From Gemmatimonadota bacterium (GTDB lineage: Bacteria > Gemmatimonadota > Gemmatimonadetes > Longimicrobiales > Gaopeijiaceae), in NCBI GenBank assembly GCA_003248075.1, contig QJYK01000324.1, positions 1 to 63,919 on the forward strand: DNA of 63,919 bases. The letters are read 5' to 3'. The translations under genes and the position numbers were made by a program. This document shows, piece by piece, positions 1 through 8,381 of the stretch. Numbering within the stretch: position 1 is the stretch's first letter; the number at the start of each line of letters is the position of its first letter. Under the pieces are notes generated by a model that saw nothing but the letters and a program-made list of their open reading frames with translations, was not told the origin of the DNA and did not search any database.

Positions 1-345
1 CGACCCTCCGCGCGCGAGGCGGTCCATGGCATGTAGCGGATAGGGTTGGCGTGCGCCCACGGCCGACGGGGCATGTTGACGTGCATGTTCGCCCGCCACG
101 TCGCCGTGACCCTGCCCTGCACCGCCGGCCGCCTCGAGGAAAGAATTCCGTCCCGGAGCAGAAAGACATTCCTACGTCGTTTTCTGGCGTCACTGGGTGA
201 CGCGATGTGAGTGTCCAATCCACAGGTACCCCCGGCTGGCCCCGTCCTTGCTTGACGCTGGTGCGCGCGGCTACCTGCCCGGGCCCGAACAACCCCCTCG
301 CGGGCGGGTCGCCCCTCTGGATGCTCGGATGATGGAGGCTGGAGA
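1..345. other. intergenic leader, no gene supported
   Basis: No frame in this stretch carries a convincing gene. Plus frame 1 is open from the window edge to a TAG at 34-36, so the last codons of a gene from outside could lie there, but nothing identifies it. A short inverted repeat (GCGTCA, 5-base loop, TGACGC) lies at 187-203 without a T-tract, so it is not a clear terminator and might be an operator. The GGAGG just before 346 serves the next gene. Confidence 0.4.
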
Positions 346-795
346 ATGCACCGACCCCGCCAAGCCCACGTGACCCTCTTGCTCGGCCTCGCCCTGGCCG
401 GGTGCGGCGGTGGCGATGGACCGACGGACCCCGCCGGGGACCCACCCGCGGGGTCGCGGGAGATCCTCAGCGAACCCTCGTTCTCCACGCAGGTCATGGA
501 GGTGTTCGTCCGACGCGGTTGCACGGCCTCCCAGTGCCACGGGGGGGGTCAGGGAGGCCTGACGCTCACCGCGTCCGCGACGGTCTCCTACCAGAACCTG
601 GTCAACGTGCCCGCGACCGGCCCGGCCGGTGAGATCCGGGTGATTCCGGGCAACGCACAGGACAGCTACCTGGTGAAGAAGCTCGAGGGGCGACAGTCGG
701 TCGGCACCCGGATGCCGGTCACGGGCTCCGCGTTGGACAGCGTCGACCTTGCCAACGTCAGGAACTGGATCGACCGGGGCGCCCGGAACAACTGA
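346..795 (+). CDS. lipoprotein with a cytochrome c-like CX4CH site
   Basis: A 149-residue lipoprotein. The N-terminal signal ends in a lipobox (LAGC, Cys20) followed by a Gly/Pro/Asp-rich linker, so the mature protein should be lipid-anchored outside the inner membrane. Cys59 and Cys64-His65 form a CX4CH motif followed by glycines, and an RMP motif at Met123 could supply the second haem ligand. The C-terminal helix with a WIDRGA ending resembles the small cytochrome c-like domains common in planctomycete and Gemmatimonadota secreted proteins. Classical c-type sites are CXXCH, so covalent haem attachment is plausible but unproven. The start follows a GGAGG motif. The convergent gene begins 36 bases downstream. 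Probably an electron-carrying or haem-binding domain; the partner is unknown. Confidence 0.65.
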   Translation: MHRPRQAHVTLLLGLALAGCGGGDGPTDPAGDPPAGSREILSEPSFSTQVMEVFVRRGCTASQCHGGGQGGLTLTASATVSYQNLVNVPATGPAGEIRVIPGNAQDSYLVKKLEGRQSVGTRMPVTGSALDSVDLANVRNWIDRGARNN

Positions 796-831
796 GCGCG
801 CCCGTCCTCGCGACCTCTCTCGACCGTCGCC

Positions 832-1581
832 CTACCCCGGGATCGGCACGGCCAGCGTGTCGTGGTGCCGGAGGATGAGCTCCCGGAAGTACGCGCCGAT
901 GTAGTCCGCACCACGGAAGCCCGCGGCCCGGGCGGCCGCCTCCTGCTGCTCTCGCGTCGCATCCGGAGGGTTCGCGTAGGTCTTGAGATCCCGGTGGAAT
1001 CCGATGGTGAATCCATCCGTGGCGGAGCCGGCGATCCGGGTGAAGATCTTCGTGGTGGTGCGGCCGAGCGCGGCGGAGTAGGCGTTCTCCATCTCGCGCT
1101 CGTGCACGAGATCCGCGCGCTTTCCGGCGAGGCCCTGGAACATCTCCACGTGGTAGAGGCCCGCCCCCTCCCAGGCGGCGGTGACCTCGATCACGGGAGG
1201 CCCGTGTACGAACACCTCCTCGCGCCAGGCGGTGCGCGCGTCGATCGCGCGCTGGAGCTCGGCGCCGGTGCGGCCCGAGGGCCCGCGCGCTTCGGCAAGG
1301 CGACGCGTCCGCTCCGGAGCGAAGTACGCCGACACCCCCTCCAACGGATAGAGCAGCATCAGGTCCCAGGCGTCACCCTGGCTGTGACGCATCCACAGGC
1401 CTGGGGCTTCGCCCATGGACGCCAGGAGCGACCTCTCCTCGCGGTACAGCTCGATGAGCTCGAGCAGCGCGCCCGGCGCGGCCTGGACCGTGAGGGCGCG
1501 GTAGGTGCCCCGGTCCTGAGCCCGGATCGGGGAGGCGAGCAGCAGGGCCGACGCGGCGGCCAGGAGCACGGTTCGACGCAC
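832..1581 (-). CDS. secreted protein of unknown function
   Basis: A 249-residue protein beginning at a GTG (1581) that gives a clean signal peptide: Arg-Arg, a hydrophobic Leu/Ala core, then a cleavage-like IRAQ. The frame stays open far upstream, but that extension is Arg/His-rich and lies opposite the dipeptidase gene, so it is discarded. The mature part has two similar stretches around the sequences LLELIELYREE and KRADLVHEREMEN, which could be two halves of a dimeric alpha/beta-barrel (NIPSNAP or ABM-like) fold; that is a weak inference. It is divergent from the M19-like gene, with 129 bases between starts. No catalytic motif is recognised. Confidence 0.55.
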   Translation of the reverse strand: MRRTVLLAAASALLLASPIRAQDRGTYRALTVQAAPGALLELIELYREERSLLASMGEAPGLWMRHSQGDAWDLMLLYPLEGVSAYFAPERTRRLAEARGPSGRTGAELQRAIDARTAWREEVFVHGPPVIEVTAAWEGAGLYHVEMFQGLAGKRADLVHEREMENAYSAALGRTTTKIFTRIAGSATDGFTIGFHRDLKTYANPPDATREQQEAAARAAGFRGADYIGAYFRELILRHHDTLAVPIPG

Positions 1582-1710
1582 GGGATACCTCGGTGGGGGT
1601 CGGGGTGTGCGGTGAAGGTCGTGGGCCGGTCCCCCTCCCGCCAGAAGGCGCACGTGGCCACTTTGGCCCCGCCCCGTCCGCGTCCGTACCCCGAGCCCCG
1701 GAGGCCGCAC

Positions 1711-2862
1711 ATGACCCCGACGCGCCGCGACTTCGTGAAGGGCACCGCCCTCGCCGGCATCGCCATCCCCTCGCTCGGAGCGGCTGCGCGCTCCCGACCG
1801 GAGCCTTCTTCGGCTCAGTCGGCCGGGTGTGACGCCGGCAAGGCGGTGCACTCCATCCTGGAGCGGGACCACCCGTACATCTACGTCGACTCGTGCATGC
1901 AGATGTGGCCGGACGCGGACTTCCACCTCGCCCACCGGCACGGGGTCACGACCTACGCGGTGACCGCCTGGACCCCGCACGCGGACGCCGCCGCGGCACT
2001 GGCGGGGCTGATGTACTGGCACGGTGTGGCCCGGGAGCACGAGGGTCTCGAGGTCGTGCGGAGGACGGCCGACATCCGGCAGATCAAGCGGGAGGGCAAG
2101 GCCGGCCTCCTGCTCGCCGCCCAGGACGGCGACTGGGTGGGCTACGCGCTCAGCCGACTCCAGGCCTTCCACGACGCCGGGCTGCGCGTGATGCTCCTCG
2201 CGTACAACGCCAACAACCAGCTCGGCGGAGGCTGTCTGGACCGGACGGACGGCGGTCTTTCGCGCCTCGGCCAGCGGGTCGTCGAGGAGTGCAACCGGGT
2301 GGGCATCGTCGTGGACCTGAGCCACACCGGCAGGCGTACGACGCTCGACATCCTGGAGCGCAGCTCGAAGCCATGCGTGTTCACGCATTCGAACGCCTCG
2401 GCCCTGGTCCCGAGCCCGCGCAACGTCGACGACGAGCAGATCCGGGCCTGCGTCGCAGGCGGTGGCGTGATCGGCCTGGTGTCGTGGGGACCCCTGGTCA
2501 TGAAGCCCGGCAGCACGACGCGGCCCACGCTCGACGACTTCATCGATCATGTGGACCACGTGGTGCAGCTCGTCGGGAGCGCCCGGCACATCGGGATCGG
2601 CACGGACATGTCCATCGGCACCTACCCCCTGCACGAGCACGACCCGTTCGGCGCGCCGGTCTATCCCAACTTCACGGCGGCGTACGACGAGCACGTGACC
2701 GCCGACATCCGCTCACCGCTCCGGAACGTCGAGGGGTTCGACGACTACGCCCAGATCGTCGACGTGGCGGAGGGATTGCTTTCGCGGGGCTATGCCGACG
2801 AGGACGTGCGGGCGATCCTCGGAGAGAACTTCCTCCGGGTGTTCGAGGAGGTGTTCGGCTGA
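1711..2862 (+). CDS. Tat-exported M19 (membrane dipeptidase-like) protein
   Basis: A 383-residue member of the peptidase M19 amidohydrolase fold. An N-terminal twin-arginine signal (RRDFVKG, residues 5-11) with a hydrophobic stretch predicts Tat export. The C-terminal metal residues are present: His205 in DLSHTG, His226 in FTHSNA and the Asp299 loop in GIGTDM. The first metal site is not: the usual DGHND is replaced by DSCMQ at 60-64, and the bridging Glu of the EGG loop appears as Gln138-Asp139. Classical dipeptide hydrolysis with two zinc ions is therefore doubtful. A GGAGG lies 6 bases before the ATG. The family usually cleaves dipeptides or D-amino-acid derivatives; the substrate here is unknown. 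Confidence 0.75.
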   Translation: MTPTRRDFVKGTALAGIAIPSLGAAARSRPEPSSAQSAGCDAGKAVHSILERDHPYIYVDSCMQMWPDADFHLAHRHGVTTYAVTAWTPHADAAAALAGLMYWHGVAREHEGLEVVRRTADIRQIKREGKAGLLLAAQDGDWVGYALSRLQAFHDAGLRVMLLAYNANNQLGGGCLDRTDGGLSRLGQRVVEECNRVGIVVDLSHTGRRTTLDILERSSKPCVFTHSNASALVPSPRNVDDEQIRACVAGGGVIGLVSWGPLVMKPGSTTRPTLDDFIDHVDHVVQLVGSARHIGIGTDMSIGTYPLHEHDPFGAPVYPNFTAAYDEHVTADIRSPLRNVEGFDDYAQIVDVAEGLLSRGYADEDVRAILGENFLRVFEEVFG

Positions 2863-2902
2863 GCCGCACCCAGAGGCACGCGCCCGGACCTCGAGACCGT
2901 CG

Positions 2903-3472
2903 TCAGCTTCCCACGGGGGCGGGCTCGTCGGCCGTGTAGGCTCGATCCCCCAACGCGGATGGCACGACCGCGTAGGTCAGGGTGACGAGCCCGGAGGCAT
3001 CCCGAGCGACGTCCTCCAGATGCAGCTCGGTCCTGGCCCCGGTTTCGGGTAGGAAGGGTTCGCCGCCCCCCAGCAGGAGTGGGTGAACCGCGACCACGAC
3101 CCGGTCGACCAGCGCGTCGAGAAGCAGGTAGCGCAGGACGATGGGGTCACCGACGATCCCGATCCCACGACCGGGTGCACGGCGCAGGTCCTTCACGAAC
3201 GGCCCGGGGGCCGAGTCGATGATCCAGACGCCCGGGTGATCGCCCCCGTTCAATGTCCTGGAGAAGACGATGGTCGTCTTGCCCGGGTAGCCCGACACGC
3301 CGCCGGCTCTCATCGCGTCGTAGGTCGCCTGGCCCATCAAGACGGTATCCAGCGCGTCGAAGTGGCGGGCCACGGCGCGGTGCCCGGCGTCCAGGAGCCA
3401 GTCGCGTCCACGCGAGGGGTCCGCCGACCGCCCGTCCAGACTCGAGGCGATGAAGTAGATCACGGGACGCAT
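2903..3472 (-). CDS. DHFR/RibD-like reductase domain protein
   Basis: A 189-residue single-domain protein of the dihydrofolate reductase-like superfamily (RibD C-terminal type, like YyaP/YwjB). The N-terminus MRPVIYFIASSLDG is the typical first strand and loop. LMGQATYDAM matches the usual ..GRxTYe.. segment, and a glycine-rich GIVGDPIVLRYLL segment fits the NADPH-binding part. The family includes many stand-alone reductases of unknown substrate, and true folate reduction is not implied. The start at 3472 is the ATG directly before that first strand; the longer upstream frame has no domain. It converges with the M19-like gene 40 bases away. Confidence 0.75.
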   Translation of the reverse strand: MRPVIYFIASSLDGRSADPSRGRDWLLDAGHRAVARHFDALDTVLMGQATYDAMRAGGVSGYPGKTTIVFSRTLNGGDHPGVWIIDSAPGPFVKDLRRAPGRGIGIVGDPIVLRYLLLDALVDRVVVAVHPLLLGGGEPFLPETGARTELHLEDVARDASGLVTLTYAVVPSALGDRAYTADEPAPVGS

Positions 3473-3681
3473 GCTCCAAACCGTTGCAAGTTCCGAGCCG
3501 ACCAAGGCGGTTGGGGCGCTTCCGCCCCGCCCCCGGAAGCCGCCCCCGGGCCACAGTCGGCGGCGGACCGACATCCCCGATCCCCGAGGCACCGCGACTA
3601 TCCTGCGCTCGCTACGCTCACCGGGTACCGCTGCCCGCCCCCGTCCCTCCTGCGCCGCCCCCTGCGGCAGACTTGAAGGCT

Positions 3682-3710
3682 AGATATCTATATATCTGAA
3701 TATTATAATT
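3682..3710 (+). promoter_or_regulatory. AT-rich promoter of osmC-like gene with overlapping operator
   Basis: In an otherwise GC-rich window, 3680-3715 is almost pure A/T. It contains a perfect -10 hexamer TATAAT (3705-3710) and, 17 bases upstream, TAGATA (3682-3687; 4 of 6 to TTGACA). An inverted repeat AGATAT-CTAT-ATATCT (3683-3698) covers the -35 and spacer and looks like a repressor site, possibly of a PadR/ArsR-like dimer (inference). The next gene starts about 55 bases after the expected transcription start. The element also reads as TATAAT on the minus strand. Confidence 0.6.
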
Positions 3711-3771
3711 ACTGGAGCCTGACGCGCTCCCGGGTCGAGCCGCATTCAACCGACTGGAGCTGGATCGGTAC

Positions 3772-4173
3772 ATGGAGATGGACATCGTTTTTCCCGGAGG
3801 CGCGCGCGTGGACGCCATCATGGGTGATACCGTGGTGACCACCAATCAGGATGGAACGGCGCCGGCCCCGTTCGGACTCTTCCTTGCCTCGATCGGAACC
3901 TGCGCCGGGATCTACGTCCTCGGCTTCTGCCGTCACCGGGGGCTGCCCACCGAGGGCATCCGGATCGTCCAGCGCGTGCACACGGACCCCGTCACGCACA
4001 TGGTGTCGCGCGTGGACCTGGACATCGTGGTCCCGCCCTCGTTCCCCCAGAAATACCACGCCGCGCTGGTGCGCGCCGCGGACCAGTGCGCCGTGAAGAA
4101 GCACCTCGAGGTGCCGCCGACCTTCGACGTCCGCGTCAGGCCCGAGGGGGTACCGACGCCGGCGCTGGCCTGA
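3772..4173 (+). CDS. OsmC/Ohr family protein
   Basis: A 133-residue OsmC-family protein, normally a thiol peroxidase reducing organic hydroperoxides in the cytoplasm as a dimer. The two redox cysteines appear in the expected places: Cys44 in the central helix (ASIGTCAG) and Cys106 in the later helix (ADQCAVKKH). The length fits the small YhfA/OsmC branch rather than Ohr. The SD is weak (GGAG 12 bases upstream). The gene stands alone behind the AT-rich promoter/operator at 3682-3710, suggesting induction by a small repressor, and it ends 24 bases before the convergent small membrane protein. Confidence 0.8.
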   Translation: MEMDIVFPGGARVDAIMGDTVVTTNQDGTAPAPFGLFLASIGTCAGIYVLGFCRHRGLPTEGIRIVQRVHTDPVTHMVSRVDLDIVVPPSFPQKYHAALVRAADQCAVKKHLEVPPTFDVRVRPEGVPTPALA

Positions 4174-4197
4174 GGGAGCGCGCCGCGGCCGACCGGA

Positions 4198-4401
4198 TCA
4201 GAGGATGATCGCGAGCGGCAGGAGCACCACGTACGCGAGCACCAGCAGCAACGGCGCCGCCGTGATCGAGCCTCGAGCGAGGAGCCAGTAGCCGAGTGTG
4301 AGGCAGAGGAGACCGGCCGCACCGAGCACGGCGTTCACGCGGGTGAAGCGGAGCGCGGCGGGCTTCTGCCTGGGCGTCGAGGTCGTTCGGCGGGTGGCCA
4401 T
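4198..4401 (-). CDS. small two-helix membrane protein (DUF3098-like)
   Basis: A 67-residue protein with two hydrophobic helices (about 24-42 and 48-66) separated by a short ARGSITAAP turn. The second-helix pattern, a Pro after an Ile-Thr turn and ending in AIIL, resembles DUF3098, a small membrane family known mostly from Bacteroidota. The start at 4401 is chosen because it begins the basic MATRRT segment; an in-frame ATG at 4437 would add 12 residues. It lies 73 bases after the response-regulator gene on the same strand and may be its distal partner. Function unknown. Confidence 0.55.
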   Translation of the reverse strand: MATRRTTSTPRQKPAALRFTRVNAVLGAAGLLCLTLGYWLLARGSITAAPLLLVLAYVVLLPLAIIL

Positions 4402-4474
4402 GGCGAAGATGCTATCCGGATCGGGTCGTAGGGTCAAACGGATCGACGCCGGCAGCAGCCGGCTCCAGCCTGGC

Positions 4475-5791
4475 TCACTCGAGCAGCGCGGAGAGATCCT
4501 TCGCGGGGATGCCCAGGAGCTCCGCAGCGGCGCTCTCGTCTCCGGACGTGCGCTCGAGCACGGCGCGCGCGTGTCGGGCCATGGCGGACCGCATCGTCAG
4601 GTCTCCGTCCGACTCGACGCCCTCGTCGCCCAGAACGAGGTGGTCCGGCCCGACGATGGTCCCGCGGGCCAGGATCGCGGCCCTCATGAGCGCGTTCTCC
4701 AGCTCCCGGACGTTCCCGGGCCAGGAGTACTCCCGTAGCCTGCGCAGCGCCTCGTCCGAGATACGCCGGATGTTCCTTCGGGTCTCGACGCGGATGCGGC
4801 CGAGCAGCGCCTCCGCGATCAGTCGAATGTCGTCGGGGCGCTCACGGAGCGGCGGCACGTGGAGCTCGACCACCTTCAGCCGGAAATACAGGTCCTCGCG
4901 GAAGCGTCCCCCTGCGACCAGATCCTCGATGGGCTGGTGGGTCGCGGCGATGACACGCGCCTCGGTGATGCGCGCCTCCTCGCCTCCGACCGGATAGAAG
5001 ACACGCTCCTGGAGCACCCGCAGGAGCTTCGTCTGGAACTCGGGGCTCGTATCGCCGATCTCGTCCAGGAAGATCGTGCCCTTCCCCGCCAGCTCGAAGT
5101 AGCCCCTGCGACCGCCGGTGGCGCCCGTGAACGCTCCCTTGACATGACCGAACAGCTCGGACTCGAGCAGCGTGTCCGTGAGCGCGGTGCAGTTCACCGC
5201 GATGAACGGCTCGTCGACGTGCGCGGAGTGGTCGTGCACTGCGCGGGCGATGAGCTCCTTGCCCGTGCCGGTCTCGCCGCGGATGAGCACGGTGGCCCGA
5301 TTCCTCGAGAGTACGCCGATGGTCTTGTAGATCTCGATCATCTGGGGCGTCTTGCCCACGAGGCGCCGAGTCGCCGGGACCTCGGCGAGGTCGCCGTCGC
5401 CCTCGAGCCCCTCCTCCTCCACGAGAGACTGCTCCCGGAAGCATCGATCGGCCAGGGCCTGGAGTGCCTTGGGATCGACCGGCTTGACCAGGAAGTCGAA
5501 GGCGCCCGACTTCATGGCGGTCACCGCCGTATCCATGTCCTCGTGGCCGGTCATGACGACCACGTCCACGCCCTGAAGATCCGAGCGGAGGCGCTCGAGG
5601 AGCTCGAGCCCGCTCATGCCCGTCATGCGGATGTCGGTCACCACGAGGCCGGGGGCGAAGGCAGACACGCGCGCCAGCGCCTCCTCTGCGCTCTCGGCGG
5701 TCTCGACCTCGTAGCCCCCGTGCGTCAGCCGGGTGCGGAAGACCTCCAGCGCGTCGGTATCGTCGTCGACGATCAGGATCCGGTGACTCAT
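4475..5791 (-). CDS. NtrC-type sigma-54 response regulator
   Basis: A 438-residue protein with an N-terminal receiver domain (phosphoacceptor Asp53 in VVTDIRM, conserved Lys103 in LVKPVD), a central sigma-54-interacting AAA+ ATPase (GETGTGKE Walker A, GAFTGA loop that contacts sigma-54, GTIFLDEI Walker B, WPGNVREL), and a short C-terminal Fis-like segment. By family it would remodel RNA polymerase-sigma-54 at enhancer-dependent promoters after phosphorylation. The final helix-turn-helix (AAELLGIPAKDL) stops almost at once and lacks the usual basic recognition helix. No histidine kinase is nearby. The start is the ATG 9 bases after the upstream peptidase gene, making this the last gene of the DnaA-like/PATAN module. 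Confidence 0.9.
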   Translation of the reverse strand: MSHRILIVDDDTDALEVFRTRLTHGGYEVETAESAEEALARVSAFAPGLVVTDIRMTGMSGLELLERLRSDLQGVDVVVMTGHEDMDTAVTAMKSGAFDFLVKPVDPKALQALADRCFREQSLVEEEGLEGDGDLAEVPATRRLVGKTPQMIEIYKTIGVLSRNRATVLIRGETGTGKELIARAVHDHSAHVDEPFIAVNCTALTDTLLESELFGHVKGAFTGATGGRRGYFELAGKGTIFLDEIGDTSPEFQTKLLRVLQERVFYPVGGEEARITEARVIAATHQPIEDLVAGGRFREDLYFRLKVVELHVPPLRERPDDIRLIAEALLGRIRVETRRNIRRISDEALRRLREYSWPGNVRELENALMRAAILARGTIVGPDHLVLGDEGVESDGDLTMRSAMARHARAVLERTSGDESAAAELLGIPAKDLSALLE

Positions 5792-5799
5792 TCCCCGTG

Positions 5800-6768
5800 C
5801 TACCCCGCGGTCCGCGGGGGGTCCCCGTCCTCGCCTGTCTCCCGCCAGAACGCGGGACGCTCGGCCAGCTCGTCGGCGCGCAGGCGCGCGAGGCGCTCGC
5901 GGTTGAGCCGCGCGCGCACGCGCCACATCAGGACCAGCGCCGCGGCGAGCACGAGCCAGAAGATCGACGAGTGCGACAGCACGAAGAGCCAACCGTACCG
6001 ATCGCGGACATGCCTGCGCCAATCCTCCTCGAGCTGACCGGAGGTCACGCCGAACGTTGAGCGGAGCGCGGTCTCGAACGAGCCCTCCTCCCGCCACCGT
6101 TGGAAGAAGAGCTCCAACCCCCGCTCGCCACTCGACGCGAGCAGGTAGGTGACCGCGCTCGCGGCCAGCAGGTAGGCCGTCTCGGCCGACACCCTCTCCC
6201 TCGGCCAGCTCAGCGTGAGGGAGTCGAACCGGGGCGTACGACCCAGGGCGATGAGCACCCGGAGCCGCCACACGTCCAGCGCATCCCATCCGCCCGAAGC
6301 CCACTGGGCGTACCCCTCGTCGAACCAGCGCGGGGCACGCAGCCCGCCGACCTCCTGGTGCAGACCCACGTGGGCCCACTCGTGGCGCAGCGTGCGTAGG
6401 CCGTCGGGATCGAGCACACGACGGCCCTCCCCCGTCGGGATCACCAGGACCCCCAGCTCCGGCAGGGCCACCGCGGCCCGCCACTCCGGGACCCCTCCGC
6501 CGGTCGCTTGCTCGAACGCCGCCGGCGTGTGCGCGAGCACGACCGTCACCCCGGAAGGGACATCCGGAGGCATGCCGGGCAACGCGGGCGCGGCGAGCAG
6601 GGCCGTCAGGACCCGCGGGGCCACGAGGGAGTCCCGCGGGGCGTAGCGCACGCGAGTCGAGCCGCCGGCGATCTCCCGATAGAGGACGCCGTCCAGGGTG
6701 TCCGCGATGACCTGCACCGGCGGGGCGCCGAGTCGCGCGACGCTCACGAGCAGGAGGAGGGCGCTCAC
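5800..6768 (-). CDS. membrane-anchored HEXXH peptidase (MA clan-like)
   Basis: A 322-residue protein with an N-terminal hydrophobic signal/anchor (residues 3-12), a gluzincin-type zinc site (HEWAH in LRHEWAHVGLH, with WFDEGYAQW about 20 residues later supplying the probable third ligand), and one C-terminal transmembrane helix (SSIFWLVLAAALVLMW) followed by an Arg-rich tail. The domain should face the periplasm. The fold resembles the peptidase MA-like families found beside signalling genes. The GTG start at 6768 overlaps the PATAN-TPR stop in a GTGA, implying translational coupling; the longer upstream frame lies inside that gene. The role in the module is unknown; regulated proteolysis is a reasonable guess. 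Confidence 0.75.
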   Translation of the reverse strand: MSALLLLVSVARLGAPPVQVIADTLDGVLYREIAGGSTRVRYAPRDSLVAPRVLTALLAAPALPGMPPDVPSGVTVVLAHTPAAFEQATGGGVPEWRAAVALPELGVLVIPTGEGRRVLDPDGLRTLRHEWAHVGLHQEVGGLRAPRWFDEGYAQWASGGWDALDVWRLRVLIALGRTPRFDSLTLSWPRERVSAETAYLLAASAVTYLLASSGERGLELFFQRWREEGSFETALRSTFGVTSGQLEEDWRRHVRDRYGWLFVLSHSSIFWLVLAAALVLMWRVRARLNRERLARLRADELAERPAFWRETGEDGDPPRTAG

Positions 6769-8381
6769 CCCGTCTCGAGCGACTCCAGGTTCGCGCGCAC
6801 CGCCTCGTTGTCGGCGTTCAGCTCCAACGCACGCTGCCACAGGAGCCGCGCCACGTCCCGATCGTTGTCCTTGTATGCGAGGGTGCCCAATCGCAGAAAC
6901 ACGTCGTCGCCCAGACGCGGCGCCAGCTTGACCGCCTTCTCGTACTGGACGCGCGCGGATTCGTGGTCGCCCCGCGCCCACGCCTGATCGCCCAGGTTCT
7001 TATGCGCCTGTGGCGGCGCGGGCGTGACGGCCACGGCCCTCTTGTAGAGCGCCTCGGCTGCCGACATCTCGCCCAGTCGCTCGAGCACCGCCCCGGTGTT
7101 CACCAGGATCGGTCCCGACTCCGGGTAATGACCGAGCCCCTCTCGCCCCACGGCCACCGCATACTCGAGGTCGCCCGCCACGGCGGCCGCGAGGGCGGTG
7201 TACGCGTAGTACGCCGGCGAGGGCTTCTTCACCTTCGGCGACGTGCGGTAGGCGCGGAGCTCGTCCAGCGCCCGGGCCGCGTCGTGGACTTCGAGACGGG
7301 TCATGGCGGCGAGAAGGTGCACCTCCGGGTCCTCGGGATGCGCGCCCGCCGCCTCCAGCGCACCCAGTGCCTCGTCGTGCCGGCCGGCCAGGACGAAGGC
7401 CAGCGCCCGGTTGCGCTGCACCGTGGGCTTGGAGCGCGCTTCCGCGGGCATGGCGTCGAACCTCGCGATGGCCTGCTCGGGGTGACCGCTCCGCAGCGCG
7501 ATGAGCCCGAGCACGAAGTGCGCCCGTGCTTCTCGGCCGTCCACCGCCAGCACCTCGGTCAGCTCGCGGGTCGCGTCCTCGAGCATGCCGGACCGGTAGA
7601 AGGCGATGCCCAGGTTGAGTCGCTCCTGGAGGTCGTCGTCGGCCCCGGGCTCCGGAACGGCGCGGTACTCACCGGCCCGACTGATGAACCCGCCCTGCAC
7701 CAGACCGTACAGCGCTTTTCCGGTGTCGAAATCACCCAGCCCGCACTCCTGGACGATCTCCGTCACCGTGCGCAGCCCGTCGATGAGCGGGAGCACCTTG
7801 CGCTGCGCATCCGTGAGCTCGACGTCGTCACCCGCGCCCTCGGGGTCCTTGTCCACCTGGAAGACGATGTCGAAGGAGGGGATCTTCTTCTCGACCAGGG
7901 TCCACTCGTCCACCCGACGCGCTCCTTCCATGAGGAGGGATTCGGGCGGTATGTCCACCAGGAAGACGCCGTCTTCGTCGGGTGCCTGGCCGGAGTCGAA
8001 GTGGAAGGAGCCCTGAACCCAGGTGAACAGGTGGTAGACGGCCTCCTCGATCTGTCGGCGAACGTGCTCCTGGAGCACGTCGGGTTGCAGGCTGCCCAGC
8101 TCCAGCAGGATCTCGCCGATGCGTTTCCGCCTCTGCTCGGCCTGCTGCGCCACGGCCGCCCGGAGCTCCTCACGCGTGATGATGCGCTTGCGGACCAGCA
8201 CCTCGCCGAGTCGGTCCGGACGGTTCAACACGGAGGCGTGGATGACGCGGCCGTTGCGGAAGTAGATGTAGCCGAAGTTCGAGCGGTCCGTGATGGACAG
8301 GCAGCCGGTCTTGCGACCCATTCCCAGGAGCTGGCAGATGTCGGCCAGGCTGACGTCCTGGAGCGCGCCCTCGATCGCCAT
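6765..8381 (-). CDS. PATAN (DUF4388) domain and TPR repeat protein
   Basis: A 538-residue cytoplasmic protein. Residues about 1-190 match the PATAN/DUF4388 domain (GALQDVSLADICQLLG start, GCLSI and GYIYFRNGRVIHA strands), a protein-interaction domain first noted at the N-terminus of cyanobacterial PatA regulators. It contains the embedded helical segment with LGEVLVRKRIIT and IGEILLELGSL. Residues about 230-538 are at least seven TPR-like helical repeats (for example ARAHFVLGLIALRSG and AHKNLGDQAWARGD). It therefore looks like a scaffold. The ATG abuts the stop of the DnaA-like gene with zero spacing, so stoichiometric production is likely. PATAN proteins elsewhere accompany polarity and motility regulators and small GTPases; none is present here. 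Confidence 0.88.
   Translation of the reverse strand: MAIEGALQDVSLADICQLLGMGRKTGCLSITDRSNFGYIYFRNGRVIHASVLNRPDRLGEVLVRKRIITREELRAAVAQQAEQRRKRIGEILLELGSLQPDVLQEHVRRQIEEAVYHLFTWVQGSFHFDSGQAPDEDGVFLVDIPPESLLMEGARRVDEWTLVEKKIPSFDIVFQVDKDPEGAGDDVELTDAQRKVLPLIDGLRTVTEIVQECGLGDFDTGKALYGLVQGGFISRAGEYRAVPEPGADDDLQERLNLGIAFYRSGMLEDATRELTEVLAVDGREARAHFVLGLIALRSGHPEQAIARFDAMPAEARSKPTVQRNRALAFVLAGRHDEALGALEAAGAHPEDPEVHLLAAMTRLEVHDAARALDELRAYRTSPKVKKPSPAYYAYTALAAAVAGDLEYAVAVGREGLGHYPESGPILVNTGAVLERLGEMSAAEALYKRAVAVTPAPPQAHKNLGDQAWARGDHESARVQYEKAVKLAPRLGDDVFLRLGTLAYKDNDRDVARLLWQRALELNADNEAVRANLESLETG

Noticed and set aside
187-203. GCGTCA/TGACGC hairpin as a terminator
   Set aside because: Short stem and no T-tract; kept only as a possible operator.
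1582-2694. N-terminal extension of the secreted protein at 832-1581
   Set aside because: The extension lies antisense to the M19-like gene; a GTG at 1581 starts a clean signal peptide.
5792-6484. N-terminal extension of the response regulator
   Set aside because: Runs inside the peptidase gene in another frame; the receiver domain begins at 5791.
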